Translations under genes and position numbers: made by a program
The notes under the pieces: model-generated
Seen by the model: only the letters and a program-made list of their open reading frames with translations
The model's database searches: none
What the model was told of the DNA's origin: nothing
Shown here: positions 1-7,146 of the stretch, one piece after another
Numbering within the stretch: the stretch's first letter is position 1
Layout: each line of letters starts with the position of its first letter
NCBI RefSeq assembly: GCF_937876455.1
Contig: NZ_CALFIG010000110.1
Span: 1 to 20,850, forward strand
Length of the DNA: 20,850 nt
Reading direction: 5' to 3'
Source: an uncultured Flavobacterium sp.
GTDB lineage: Bacteria; Bacteroidota; Bacteroidia; Flavobacteriales; Flavobacteriaceae

Positions 1-124
1 CAGAAAGATTTTTAGTGTTTAATTGGGTAACAAATGTACTTATTAATCTCTTAAACAAAAGCTATTAAACCTCTAATTTTTTAAGAATTTATAAACCAAA
101 ATAAGTAGTTATTAACATATTCTA

Positions 125-132
125 TATTTTTG
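125..132 (+). promoter_or_regulatory. TAnnTTTG -7 box upstream of UbiA-like gene
   Basis: TATTTTTG matches the Bacteroidota -7 consensus TAnnTTTG. It ends only 4 bases before the ATG at 137, so a transcript from it would have almost no leader. No clear -33 TTTG lies 19-21 bases upstream. The assignment is by motif only. The rest of 1-136 is AT-rich and shows no gene or RNA. Confidence 0.35.
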
Positions 133-136
133 TACT

Positions 137-940
137 ATGAATAAACTTAATAAAATAATCAATTTCTATATAAACGCTTCTATTCATGTTGCTGTGGCTA
201 TTTTTTGTTTGTTAAAAATTACCAGTTTGTCTTATCAAATTACTATTTCTTCGTTTTATTACCTAGTTGTATTTTTCGGTTCTATTTGTAGCTATAATTT
301 TTTGAAATATTACACAGTTTTCAATAAAACAAAAAAATATAAATTGTTACTATGGATAACATTTTTGACGTTACTTTTATGTTTGCTGTTTTACATTAAA
401 TTAACCTATGCTGAACAGAAAGGATTGTTTGTGGGAGGCATACTTGTAGGGACTTATCCTTATTTGAGAAAAATTGGCTGGTTAAAATTAGTTATTGTTT
501 CTTTTGTAGTTAGTTTAGTTACACTCGGGATACCTTTTTTTATTGCCAATAGATTGGATTTTTTACTTTTTATACAACGTGTTTTAATACTGTTTGCCTT
601 ATTAGTACCCTTCGAAATTTTAGATAGTGCTTCTGATAACAAGAAAATGCAAACATTGCCTCAACGGTTTGGTATTGAAAAAACAAAGATTTTTGGGTAT
701 TTAGCCATATTGCTCTTCATTTTTTTAGAATTTAATTGTAGTATGAATACAAAAAAAGGGCTACTTTTCTTGGTAAATCTTTTCATATCATTTATTACTG
801 TACTGATTATCTTTTTCACCTCTACAAAAAGGTCAAGATATTATACACTATTTTGGGTAGAAAGTATCCCCATTTTTTGGTGTGTGTTGCTTTTATTGCT
901 TAAAAAAATTTCTAGCTGTTCGTGTTTTTTATTTTATTAA
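137..940 (+). CDS. UbiA-like integral membrane protein (degenerate prenyltransferase family)
   Basis: A 267-residue, very hydrophobic protein with about seven to eight predicted membrane segments. Residues 163-179 (D163-SAS-D167, then TLPQRFG) resemble the second Asp-rich motif of UbiA-type prenyltransferases (DxxxD followed by TL..xxG). The first motif, normally NxxxDxxxD, is reduced to N54 with Tyr58 and Phe62 where the aspartates should be. Flavobacteria commonly carry a family of this appearance annotated as hypothetical or UbiA-like; this is recalled, not searched. It sits 20 bases upstream of the GH109 gene and probably shares its transcript. Its substrate is unknown. Loss of the first metal-binding motif makes ordinary Mg-dependent prenyl transfer doubtful. 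The fold relationship is moderately supported; the function is not. Confidence 0.6.
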   Translation: MNKLNKIINFYINASIHVAVAIFCLLKITSLSYQITISSFYYLVVFFGSICSYNFLKYYTVFNKTKKYKLLLWITFLTLLLCLLFYIKLTYAEQKGLFVGGILVGTYPYLRKIGWLKLVIVSFVVSLVTLGIPFFIANRLDFLLFIQRVLILFALLVPFEILDSASDNKKMQTLPQRFGIEKTKIFGYLAILLFIFLEFNCSMNTKKGLLFLVNLFISFITVLIIFFTSTKRSRYYTLFWVESIPIFWCVLLLLLKKISSCSCFLFY

Positions 941-960
941 ATTAGCAAAAAATAATAGTT

Positions 961-2358
961 ATGAACCCTAATTTTACTCGAAGAAATTTTCTTAAGACAA
1001 CCTCAGTAGCTGGTTTTGGCGCATTAATTTTGCCTAATTCTCTTTTTTCCTATAATGATAATTTTAATACGGATAAAAAAATTCGTTTAGGATTCATTGC
1101 TATAGGTTATAGAGGTCAAGCGCATTTAGAGGAAATGCTTAAACGAACCGATGTTGAAGTGGTTGCTTTTGCCGATCCAGATCCACGAATGATGGCTATG
1201 GGACAAAAGTTAATGGCTAAATATAAGCAACAACCTGCAAAGGAATATGGAAACGGAGTATATGATTATAGAAACTTATTGAAAGACCCGACAATTGATG
1301 CGGTAATTATTTCATCTCCTTGGGAGTGGCATAAAATTCAGGGTGTAGAAGCTATGTATGCCAAAAAAATAGTTGGTATGGAAGTGTGTGGTGCTATGTC
1401 AGTTGACGATTGTTGGGAATTTGTAAAAGCATATGAAGCAACTAAAGTGCCTATTATGATGTTAGAAAATGTGTGTTACCGACGTGATGTAATGGCAGTT
1501 TTAAATATGGTACGAAAAGGGATGTTTGGTGAGTTAATTCATGGGCAAGGCGGCTATGAACATGATTTAAGAGGTGTTTTGTTTAACGATGGTCAAACGG
1601 CATATAATTCGGGAGTAGAATTTGGCGAGAAAGGATTTAGTGAGGCAAAATGGAGAACCAATCATTATGTAAATCGAAATGGTGAATTGTATCCTACTCA
1701 CGGATTGGGTCCGGTAGCCGTTATGTTTGATATCAATAGAGGGAACAGATTATTGCGTTTATCTTCGTTTTCTTCTAAATCCAGAGGATTGACAAAGTAT
1801 ATTGAAGAACATCCAAAAGGGGGAAATGACCATCCCAATGCTAAAGTAAAATTCCAACAAGGCGATATTGTGACTACTCAAATTCAATGTGCAAATGGCG
1901 AAACCATCTTATTAACACATGATACTTCTTTGCAGCGTCCTTACAATTTAGGATTTAGGGTACAAGGAACAGAAGGAATATGGCAAGATTTTGGTTGGGG
2001 CGAAAATAATCAAGGGTTTATTTATTTTGAAAAACTAATGAAACATTCACACCGATGGGATAATACCGAAAAATGGCTGCAAGAATACGACCATCCGCTA
2101 TGGCAACGTTATGCTAAAGATGCTGAAAATTCAGGTCATGGCGGAATGGATTTCTTTGTAGATAATACATTTATTGAATGCATCAAACGCAATATAGAGT
2201 TTCCTTTAGACGTGTATGATTTGGCCACTTGGTATTCCATTACCCCTTTAAGCGAAAAATCAATCAAAAAGAATGGACAAGTAGTCGATATACCTGATTT
2301 TACCAAAGGAGCATGGGAATCACGTAAACCAGTATTTGGATTTGATGGGGCATTTTAG
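961..2358 (+). CDS. Tat-exported GH109 family protein (Gfo/Idh/MocA fold; putative alpha-N-acetylgalactosaminidase)
   Basis: A 465-residue protein starting at ATG 961. It has a twin-arginine signal (R7-R8-NFLK, then a hydrophobic stretch to about residue 30), so it is folded with its cofactor before export. Residues 41-54 (IRLGFIAIGYRG) form the Rossmann NAD-binding start. The conserved GH109 block YPTHGLGP is at 244-251; Tyr244 and His247 correspond by spacing to the catalytic-site Tyr and His described for the Elizabethkingia enzyme. GH109 enzymes cleave alpha-linked GalNAc using tightly bound NAD, but many Bacteroidota members have no tested substrate. The gene is 20 bases after the UbiA-like gene and overlaps the nucleotidyltransferase start. 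Its neighbours handle sugar-1-phosphates, which fits a role in amino-sugar release. Family assignment is strong; GalNAc specificity is inferred. Confidence 0.88.
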   Translation: MNPNFTRRNFLKTTSVAGFGALILPNSLFSYNDNFNTDKKIRLGFIAIGYRGQAHLEEMLKRTDVEVVAFADPDPRMMAMGQKLMAKYKQQPAKEYGNGVYDYRNLLKDPTIDAVIISSPWEWHKIQGVEAMYAKKIVGMEVCGAMSVDDCWEFVKAYEATKVPIMMLENVCYRRDVMAVLNMVRKGMFGELIHGQGGYEHDLRGVLFNDGQTAYNSGVEFGEKGFSEAKWRTNHYVNRNGELYPTHGLGPVAVMFDINRGNRLLRLSSFSSKSRGLTKYIEEHPKGGNDHPNAKVKFQQGDIVTTQIQCANGETILLTHDTSLQRPYNLGFRVQGTEGIWQDFGWGENNQGFIYFEKLMKHSHRWDNTEKWLQEYDHPLWQRYAKDAENSGHGGMDFFVDNTFIECIKRNIEFPLDVYDLATWYSITPLSEKSIKKNGQVVDIPDFTKGAWESRKPVFGFDGAF

Positions 2359-3268
2359 TTCGACAAAAACCCTACTCATTATGGCAGGGGGCTTAGGTAG
2401 CCGCTACCAAGGCTTGAAACAAGTTGACGGAATAACTTCAAATAGGGAAACCATTATGGAGTTTTCAATATATGATGCTCTTGAAGTAGGTTTCACAAAA
2501 ATAGTAGTTGTGATTAATTCACATTTACCAGTATCGTATCTTACAAGATTAGAAAAAATTGCATCGCAACGAAAATTTGAACTTCATCTCGTACTTCAAA
2601 CTATTGAAAAGTTTGTTCCAAAGGAATTTTCTAAGTTGCTACAAGACAGACAAAAACCGTGGGGTACCGCACATGCTATTTTGTGTGCCAAAGCATGTAT
2701 TCAAGAATCCTTTGTAGTACTAAATGCCGATGATTATTATGGAAAACAGGCTTTTGTTGAAATGGTAAAATGGATAGATGATGGCCAAATCCAACCTAAT
2801 CAATTTGCCATGGTTGCGTATCCTATAGCGGTTACTTTGAGCGAAAATGGTTCGGTGTCGAGAGGCATTTGTTCATTGAATGCTGTTGGGTATTTACATA
2901 AGGTAATAGAGCAAACTAAAATACTTCGAGAAGATGCCGAAATTGTATTTTTAGAAAATGAAAGCAAACAAGTAATTTCTTCTAATACGTTGGTTTCAAT
3001 GAATTTTTGGGGATTCCATCCTGCTATTTTCGAATCATTAGAAAATTCGTTTCATCATTTTTTAAGCTCAAATCCTTCGTCAACTTCAGAAATTTATATC
3101 CCAACAGAAATACAAAATTTAATTGATACCCAAAATCTTCAGGTAAAAGTACTTGTAACTTCAGACAAATGGTACGGAATTACTTATCCCGAAGATAAAA
3201 AACAATTAGTTGATTTTATTTCAGAATCTGTTACTAATAAATTATATCCTAGCGAATTGTGGCAATAA
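2345..3268 (+). CDS. sugar-1-phosphate nucleotidyltransferase
   Basis: A protein of about 307 residues with the NTP-transferase (GT-A-like) fold. Near the N-terminus it has a TLLIMAGGLGSRYQGLKQ-type nucleotide-binding loop, then WGTAHAI near residue 107, and VLNADDYYG, whose aspartate is the expected metal ligand. The C-terminus ends in a conserved DKWYGITYPEDK-like segment. It catalyses transfer of a nucleotidyl group to a sugar-1-phosphate; base and sugar cannot be read from sequence. I chose ATG 2345, which overlaps the GH109 gene by 14 bases; a TTG at 2336 is also possible. The next start codon that could be used, at 2381, would remove the first beta strand. It overlaps the following kinase gene, implying coupled translation and a shared pathway. 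It is longer than MurU-type enzymes and lacks their N-terminal signature. Confidence 0.82.
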   Translation: MGHFSSTKTLLIMAGGLGSRYQGLKQVDGITSNRETIMEFSIYDALEVGFTKIVVVINSHLPVSYLTRLEKIASQRKFELHLVLQTIEKFVPKEFSKLLQDRQKPWGTAHAILCAKACIQESFVVLNADDYYGKQAFVEMVKWIDDGQIQPNQFAMVAYPIAVTLSENGSVSRGICSLNAVGYLHKVIEQTKILREDAEIVFLENESKQVISSNTLVSMNFWGFHPAIFESLENSFHHFLSSNPSSTSEIYIPTEIQNLIDTQNLQVKVLVTSDKWYGITYPEDKKQLVDFISESVTNKLYPSELWQ

Positions 3269-4302
3269 ATCCAACACTCAATAATATCATTTGTCATTTT
3301 TTACCTCAGGCCGAAGTGGCTGTCATTTCTCCTGTTGCAGATGGTTTAATTAATTCGACGTATAGCGTTGAGGTAGTCCTAGGCGCGATGAGAAAAAAGT
3401 ATATTTTGCAAAAAATTAATACTACTGTTTTTAAAAATCCAAACGCTATTCAGTCTAATATTTTATTGACCAGTAGCGTTTTAAAAAGTAATAATTACCC
3501 ACATCCTGTATTGGAATTGTGCGAGACCGCTGAAGGTGGAAATGAACTCAATTTTGAAGGTGACACTTGGCGGATGTTGGAACAAATTGAAAATAGTTAC
3601 ACTATTAATGTTGTGGAAAATTCAAATCAAGCATTTCAAATAGGTGCTTTTTTTGGTCAATTTTATAGCTTTTTAAACGGGATAGATACAAAGCAAATTC
3701 AAGCGGTTTTACCAAATTTTTTAGACACAAAAAGTAGAATTGATGCTTTTCAACAAGCCTTTCAATTGGCTACAAAAGAGCGACTAATCAAAGCAAAAAC
3801 CGAGTTAGATTGGATGCTCAAGCATAAAGATTTACCTCAAAAATGGATACAATTACAACAAGAAAACAGCTTGCCTGTTCGACTCATTCATGCCGATCCT
3901 AAAATTAGCAATGTACTTTTTGATGTCACCACACATCAGCCTAAAGCCATTATTGATTGGGACACCTTAATGCTCGGTACTATTTTATATGATTATGGTG
4001 ATATGATTCGCTCGTATACCAATACAAAACTAGAAGATGATCCCAATCCAAAAGATGTATTTAATGTTGAGGTTTATCAAGCTTTAACCGATGGTTTTTT
4101 GTCCGAAACGGGTTCTTTTTTAACGGATATTGAAAAGGAATTTTTGTTTTACGCACCAAAAGTTATCGTTTATATTCAAGCCCTACGTTTCTTGACCGAT
4201 TATTTAAACGGTGATACCTATTATCATTGTAATTATTCAGCACAAAATCTAAATCGCACCAAAAACCAAATTAATTTATTACAACATATTTTAAAGCTCT
4301 AG
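3259..4302 (+). CDS. NahK-like anomeric sugar kinase (aminoglycoside phosphotransferase fold)
   Basis: A 347-residue cytoplasmic kinase of the phosphotransferase (APH/NahK) superfamily. The Brenner motif HADPKISNVLFD contains the catalytic Asp and metal-binding Asn. IDWDTLMLG is the DFG-equivalent metal-binding motif, followed by DYGDMIR as in N-acetylhexosamine 1-kinases. NahK-type enzymes phosphorylate GlcNAc or GalNAc at the anomeric carbon, and relatives are often mislabelled as mucin desulfatase. The start is GTG 3259, overlapping the nucleotidyltransferase stop by 10 bases. The pairing suggests HexNAc to HexNAc-1-phosphate to nucleotide sugar. AmgK, the MurNAc/GlcNAc kinase of wall recycling, is a related alternative. 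Family assignment is firm; the sugar is inferred from the GH109 neighbour. Confidence 0.82.
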   Translation: MAINPTLNNIICHFLPQAEVAVISPVADGLINSTYSVEVVLGAMRKKYILQKINTTVFKNPNAIQSNILLTSSVLKSNNYPHPVLELCETAEGGNELNFEGDTWRMLEQIENSYTINVVENSNQAFQIGAFFGQFYSFLNGIDTKQIQAVLPNFLDTKSRIDAFQQAFQLATKERLIKAKTELDWMLKHKDLPQKWIQLQQENSLPVRLIHADPKISNVLFDVTTHQPKAIIDWDTLMLGTILYDYGDMIRSYTNTKLEDDPNPKDVFNVEVYQALTDGFLSETGSFLTDIEKEFLFYAPKVIVYIQALRFLTDYLNGDTYYHCNYSAQNLNRTKNQINLLQHILKL

Positions 4303-4307
4303 CTTTT

Positions 4308-4408
4308 GGGCGTTTTCCTTCGGGTCGGGCTTTCGGCTTTATCTTTTCATGGTGGACTTCGAGTACCTCAGTCCACCATGAAAAGGATGCCGCCTTTATC
4401 CCTAACGC
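4308..4408. repeat. REP-like folded intergenic element
   Basis: A structured element of about 100 bases fills the gap between two convergent genes. A perfect 16-bp inverted repeat (4343-4358 with 4370-4385) encloses an 11-base loop. Outside it CGGC (4334-4337) can pair with GCCG (4389-4392), and GCGTT (4310-4314) with AACGC (4404-4408). The flanks are more GC-rich than the surrounding DNA. The flank wording (gggcgtt, cgggtcgggctttcgg, then ggatgccgc and ccctaacgc) resembles a dispersed repeat I recall from Flavobacterium genomes, where the inner stem varies. That memory was not checked. It could also act as a two-way transcription stop, although no T-run follows on either strand. Confidence 0.6.
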
Positions 4409-4419
4409 AAAATAACTAT

Positions 4420-6447
4420 TTAAATCAACCCAGCCCTTTTCAACAAAGCTTCCACTTTTGGTTCCTGACCTCTAAAACGTTTGTACAATGTCATGGGGTG
4501 TTCTGTGCCGCCTTTAGAAAGTACATTGTCTTTGAATTTGGTAGCGACTGTTGTGTTGAAAATTCCTTTTTCTTGGAAATAGGCAAACGCATCTGCATCT
4601 AATACTTCCGCCCATTTGTAGCTGTAATATCCTGAAGAATACCCGCCTTGAAAAATATGTGAGAAAGAAACGCTCATACAATTTTCGGCTACATCTGGAT
4701 AAAGACTCGTGCCATCAAAAGCTTCTTTTTCAAACGTTTTTATGTCCTTAATTTCGGTTGGGTTATTGCTGTGGAAAGCCATGTCTAATAGTCCAAAACT
4801 TAATTGGCGCAACGTAGCCATTCCTTCTAAGAAACTGGCACTTTCTTTAATTTTTTCTACATAGTGTTGCGGAATGATTTCGCCTGTTTCATAATGTTTG
4901 GCAAACAGAGCCAATGCTTCAGGTTCGTAACACCAATTTTCCATCACTTGCGAAGGTAATTCTACAAAATCCCAATATACGGAAGTGCCTGACAAACTCG
5001 GATAGGTAGTATTTGCCAACATGCCGTGTAAACCGTGCCCAAATTCATGAAACAAAGTAGTCACTTCGTTAAACGTTAAAAGTGACGGTTTGGTTGGAGT
5101 AGGCGGAGTAAAATTACACACATTCGAAATATGTGGTCTTTCATTGATTCCATCTCTTATATATTGTGGTTTAAAAGAGGTCATCCAAGCGCCGTTTCGT
5201 TTCCCTTTTCTTGGAAAAAAGTCGGCGTAGAAAAGTGCTACCAACTCGTTTTTCTCGTCCAAAACTTCAAAGGTTTGCACATCAGGATGGTATTTGTCAA
5301 TATCGAAAATTTCTCTGAATGTTAAACCAAATAGTTTGTTAGCAATCGTAAATGCGCCGTTCAACACATTTTCTAATTTGAAATAAGGTTTTAAAAGTTC
5401 GTCATCCAAATTGAATAATTTTTGTTTCAATTTTTCTGAATAATAGGGACCGTCCCATTTTTCTAATTGGTCTATTCCGTGTAGTTCTTTGGCGAAAGCC
5501 GTTAATTGCGCAAATTCTTTTTCGGCTGCCGGTTTGGCTTTGGCTAACAAATCATTTAAAAAGGTTTTGACTTGATCCGGATGTTGTGCCATGCGCTCTT
5601 CTAAAACAAAGTGAGCGTGTGTTTCGTAGCCTAATAAATTGGCGCGTTCGTAACGCAATTTGGCAATTTGTAACGTAATTTCTTGGTTGTCAAATTCGTT
5701 ATTTTGAAAGGCTTTTTTTCCTGCTGCAATCGTAATCTCTTTTCGCAATTCACGATTATCAGCGTAGGTTACAAATGGCAAGTAACTTGGAAAATCTAAA
5801 GTAAAAATCCAACCTTCTACATTTTTTGATTCCGCTAAAGCACGCGCAATCTCGATAGCTCCTTCAGGTAACCCTTTTAAGTCGGCTTCGTTCGTGATGT
5901 GCAGTTGGTAGTTGTTGGTTTCTGCCAAAACATTTTCGCCAAAAGTTAGTTTCAGTTTGGCTAATTCGGTATCAATTTCGCGTAAGCGTGATTTTTTATC
6001 CTCAGTAAGTAAGGCGCCGTTGCGGGCAAAACTTTTGTATTTTTTATTTAATAAAGTAGATTGCTCAGGTGTTAAAGTCAATTCGCTTTTTTGGTTGTAA
6101 ACGGCTTTTACTCTTTGGAACAACTCTTCATTTAACGAAATGTCATTGCTAAAAGCGGTTAAAAGTGGCGATACTTCTTGTGCGATTCTTTGCATTTCGT
6201 CGCAGGTTTCTGCCGAATTTAAATTAAAGAAAATCGATGATAAACGATCCAAAGTTTGTCCTGAAAAATCTAAGGCTTCGATCGTATTTTCAAAAGTAGG
6301 CTTTTCGGGATTAGTTGTAATATAATCAATTTCTGCACGCGCTGCGTCTATTGCAGCTTCAAAAGCCGGTTTGTAATCGCTCATTTGAATTTGCGAAAAT
6401 GGTGCGGTGTTATATTTGGTTGTAAATGGGTGCAATAAAATTTCCAT
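4420..6447 (-). CDS. M3 family oligopeptidase / peptidyl-dipeptidase
   Basis: A 675-residue zinc metallopeptidase, the usual length for bacterial OpdA and Dcp (about 680). The zinc site HEFGH is at residues 467-471, and the third ligand Glu496 lies in DFVELPSQ, 25 residues later as in Dcp. The substrate-binding GGYSSGYYSYKWAE segment lies near the C-terminus. There is no signal peptide, so it is probably cytoplasmic and trims short peptides. Some segments resemble E. coli Dcp (ALFYADFF, NVCNF) and others OpdA/PrlC (VMENWCYEPEALA), so I leave the symbol open. It lies 139 bases downstream of purE on the same strand, but a candidate oppositely directed RNA occupies that gap. Its stop at 4420 abuts the REP-like element. 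Confidence 0.92.
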   Translation of the reverse strand: MEILLHPFTTKYNTAPFSQIQMSDYKPAFEAAIDAARAEIDYITTNPEKPTFENTIEALDFSGQTLDRLSSIFFNLNSAETCDEMQRIAQEVSPLLTAFSNDISLNEELFQRVKAVYNQKSELTLTPEQSTLLNKKYKSFARNGALLTEDKKSRLREIDTELAKLKLTFGENVLAETNNYQLHITNEADLKGLPEGAIEIARALAESKNVEGWIFTLDFPSYLPFVTYADNRELRKEITIAAGKKAFQNNEFDNQEITLQIAKLRYERANLLGYETHAHFVLEERMAQHPDQVKTFLNDLLAKAKPAAEKEFAQLTAFAKELHGIDQLEKWDGPYYSEKLKQKLFNLDDELLKPYFKLENVLNGAFTIANKLFGLTFREIFDIDKYHPDVQTFEVLDEKNELVALFYADFFPRKGKRNGAWMTSFKPQYIRDGINERPHISNVCNFTPPTPTKPSLLTFNEVTTLFHEFGHGLHGMLANTTYPSLSGTSVYWDFVELPSQVMENWCYEPEALALFAKHYETGEIIPQHYVEKIKESASFLEGMATLRQLSFGLLDMAFHSNNPTEIKDIKTFEKEAFDGTSLYPDVAENCMSVSFSHIFQGGYSSGYYSYKWAEVLDADAFAYFQEKGIFNTTVATKFKDNVLSKGGTEHPMTLYKRFRGQEPKVEALLKRAGLI

Positions 6448-6452
6448 AAAAA

Positions 6453-6483
6453 TTTGTTTTTATCGATAAAATGTATAAATTTG
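6453..6483 (+). promoter_or_regulatory. consensus-spaced Bacteroidota promoter facing the purE side
   Basis: TTTG at 6453-6456, a 19-base spacer, and TAAATTTG at 6476-6483 give the full TTTG-N19-TAnnTTTG arrangement. It points away from the M3 peptidase start at 6447. No plus-strand gene follows; an intrinsic terminator on the same strand lies about 80 bases on. Start of transcription is expected near 6488-6492. Confidence 0.5.
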
Positions 6484-6489
6484 TCGATG

Positions 6490-6588
6490 AAGTGATGAAA
6501 AAATCGTCCTTTTGCCCTAAAAGAATTTTTTTATAGTTGTCACTTAATTGTGAATAGATTTTTGCCCCGATGTATATCGGGGTTTTTT
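6490..6588 (+). ncRNA. candidate small RNA between the M3 peptidase gene and purE
   Basis: The predicted transcript begins just after a consensus-spaced promoter and ends at a hairpin plus six Ts. Its 5' part folds on itself: AAGTGA (6490-6495) pairs with TCACTT (6540-6545), AAAAAAT (6498-6504) with ATTTTTT (6525-6531), and CTTTT (6509-6513) with AAAAG (6519-6523) around a 5-base loop. A single-stranded AT-rich linker (about 6546-6564) then leads to the terminator. It is antisense to any purE-to-peptidase readthrough and to the peptidase leader. The longest reading frame inside is about 13 codons. No known RNA family was recognised; the Flavobacterial 6S family is one to compare. The 5' end is approximate. 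Confidence 0.42.
6565..6588 (+). terminator. intrinsic terminator on the plus strand
   Basis: CCCCGAT (6565-6571) pairs perfectly with ATCGGGG (6576-6582) around GTAT and is followed by six Ts (6583-6588). On the minus strand the hairpin is followed by GCAAAAATC, not a T-run, so it acts only on plus-strand transcripts although both flanking genes are on the minus strand. It overlaps the last bases of purE. Confidence 0.75.
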
Positions 6589-7069
6589 ATTTTAGAGAAG
6601 CTGCAGCCTTTAATACGGTTTCTTTTAACCCGTCTTTATACACTACAATTTTATCTAAAACACATTTGTCATAACTTCCTATGATTTGTGCGGCTAATAT
6701 ACCCGCATTTTTTGCACCGTTTAGTGCAACAGTGGCAACTGGGACACCTCCGGGCATTTGTAAAATGGACAAAATCGAATCCCAACCATCAATAGAGTTA
6801 CTTGATTTTACAGGAACACCAATTACGGGAAGTGGCGACATAGAAGCAACCATACCAGGTAAATGAGCTGCGCCACCCGCACCCGCAATAATTACTGAAA
6901 TACCACGTGTATGAGCATTTTTACTGAACTCAACTAATTTCTCAGGTGTTCTGTGTGCCGAAACGATATCGACTTCAGTTTCAATATCAAATCCTTTTAA
7001 GATGTCGATGGCTTCTTGCATTACAGGCATATCCGAAATACTGCCCATGATTACTGCTACTTTACTCAT
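6587..7069 (-). CDS. purE: N5-carboxyaminoimidazole ribonucleotide mutase
   Basis: A 160-residue protein of typical class I PurE length. It converts N5-CAIR made by PurK into CAIR in de novo purine synthesis. Clear family motifs are MGSISD (8-13), SAHRTP (37-42), GAGGAAHLPG (63-72), PVIGVPV (81-87) and QMPGGVPVAT (104-113). I chose ATG 7069 (MSKVAVIMGS), because a TTG four codons upstream adds residues not seen in the family. It lies 59 bases downstream of purK and is probably co-transcribed with it. Its stop codon overlaps the T-run of an oppositely directed terminator. Confidence 0.96.
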   Translation of the reverse strand: MSKVAVIMGSISDMPVMQEAIDILKGFDIETEVDIVSAHRTPEKLVEFSKNAHTRGISVIIAGAGGAAHLPGMVASMSPLPVIGVPVKSSNSIDGWDSILSILQMPGGVPVATVALNGAKNAGILAAQIIGSYDKCVLDKIVVYKDGLKETVLKAAASLK

Positions 7070-7120
7070 TTTTTGTTTCAAGTTTAAGGTTTCAAGTTAT
7101 CTTTTATAAAACTACCAATT

Positions 7121-7146
7121 GCGACTGACTACTGCGACTGACTACT
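7121..7146. repeat. 13-bp tandem duplication across the purK stop codon
   Basis: Two exact copies of gcgactgactact (7121-7133 and 7134-7146). The purK stop (7129-7131) falls in the copy nearer purE. Because 13 is not a multiple of three, the duplication decides where purK ends: with a single copy the frame would run on for a few more codons. Confidence 0.8.

Noticed and set aside
2345..4302. MurU/AmgK wall-recycling pair as the firm name
   Set aside because: The transferase is about 80 residues longer than MurU and lacks its N-terminal wording; the kinase resembles NahK in its IDWDT and DYGD segments. Kept only as an alternative.
4308..4408. Integron attC site
   Set aside because: The GCGTTAGGG/AACGCCC ends on the minus strand recall attC boxes, but the 7-base core consensus (RYYYAAC ... 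GTTRRRY) is not met and no integrase or cassette array is in the window.
4306..4602. 98-codon plus-strand frame after the kinase gene
   Set aside because: It runs through the REP-like element and then antisense into the M3 peptidase gene; no protein family resemblance.
6495..6536. 13-codon frame (MKSSFCP-like) inside the candidate small RNA
   Set aside because: Too short to support as a peptide and buried in the predicted hairpin.
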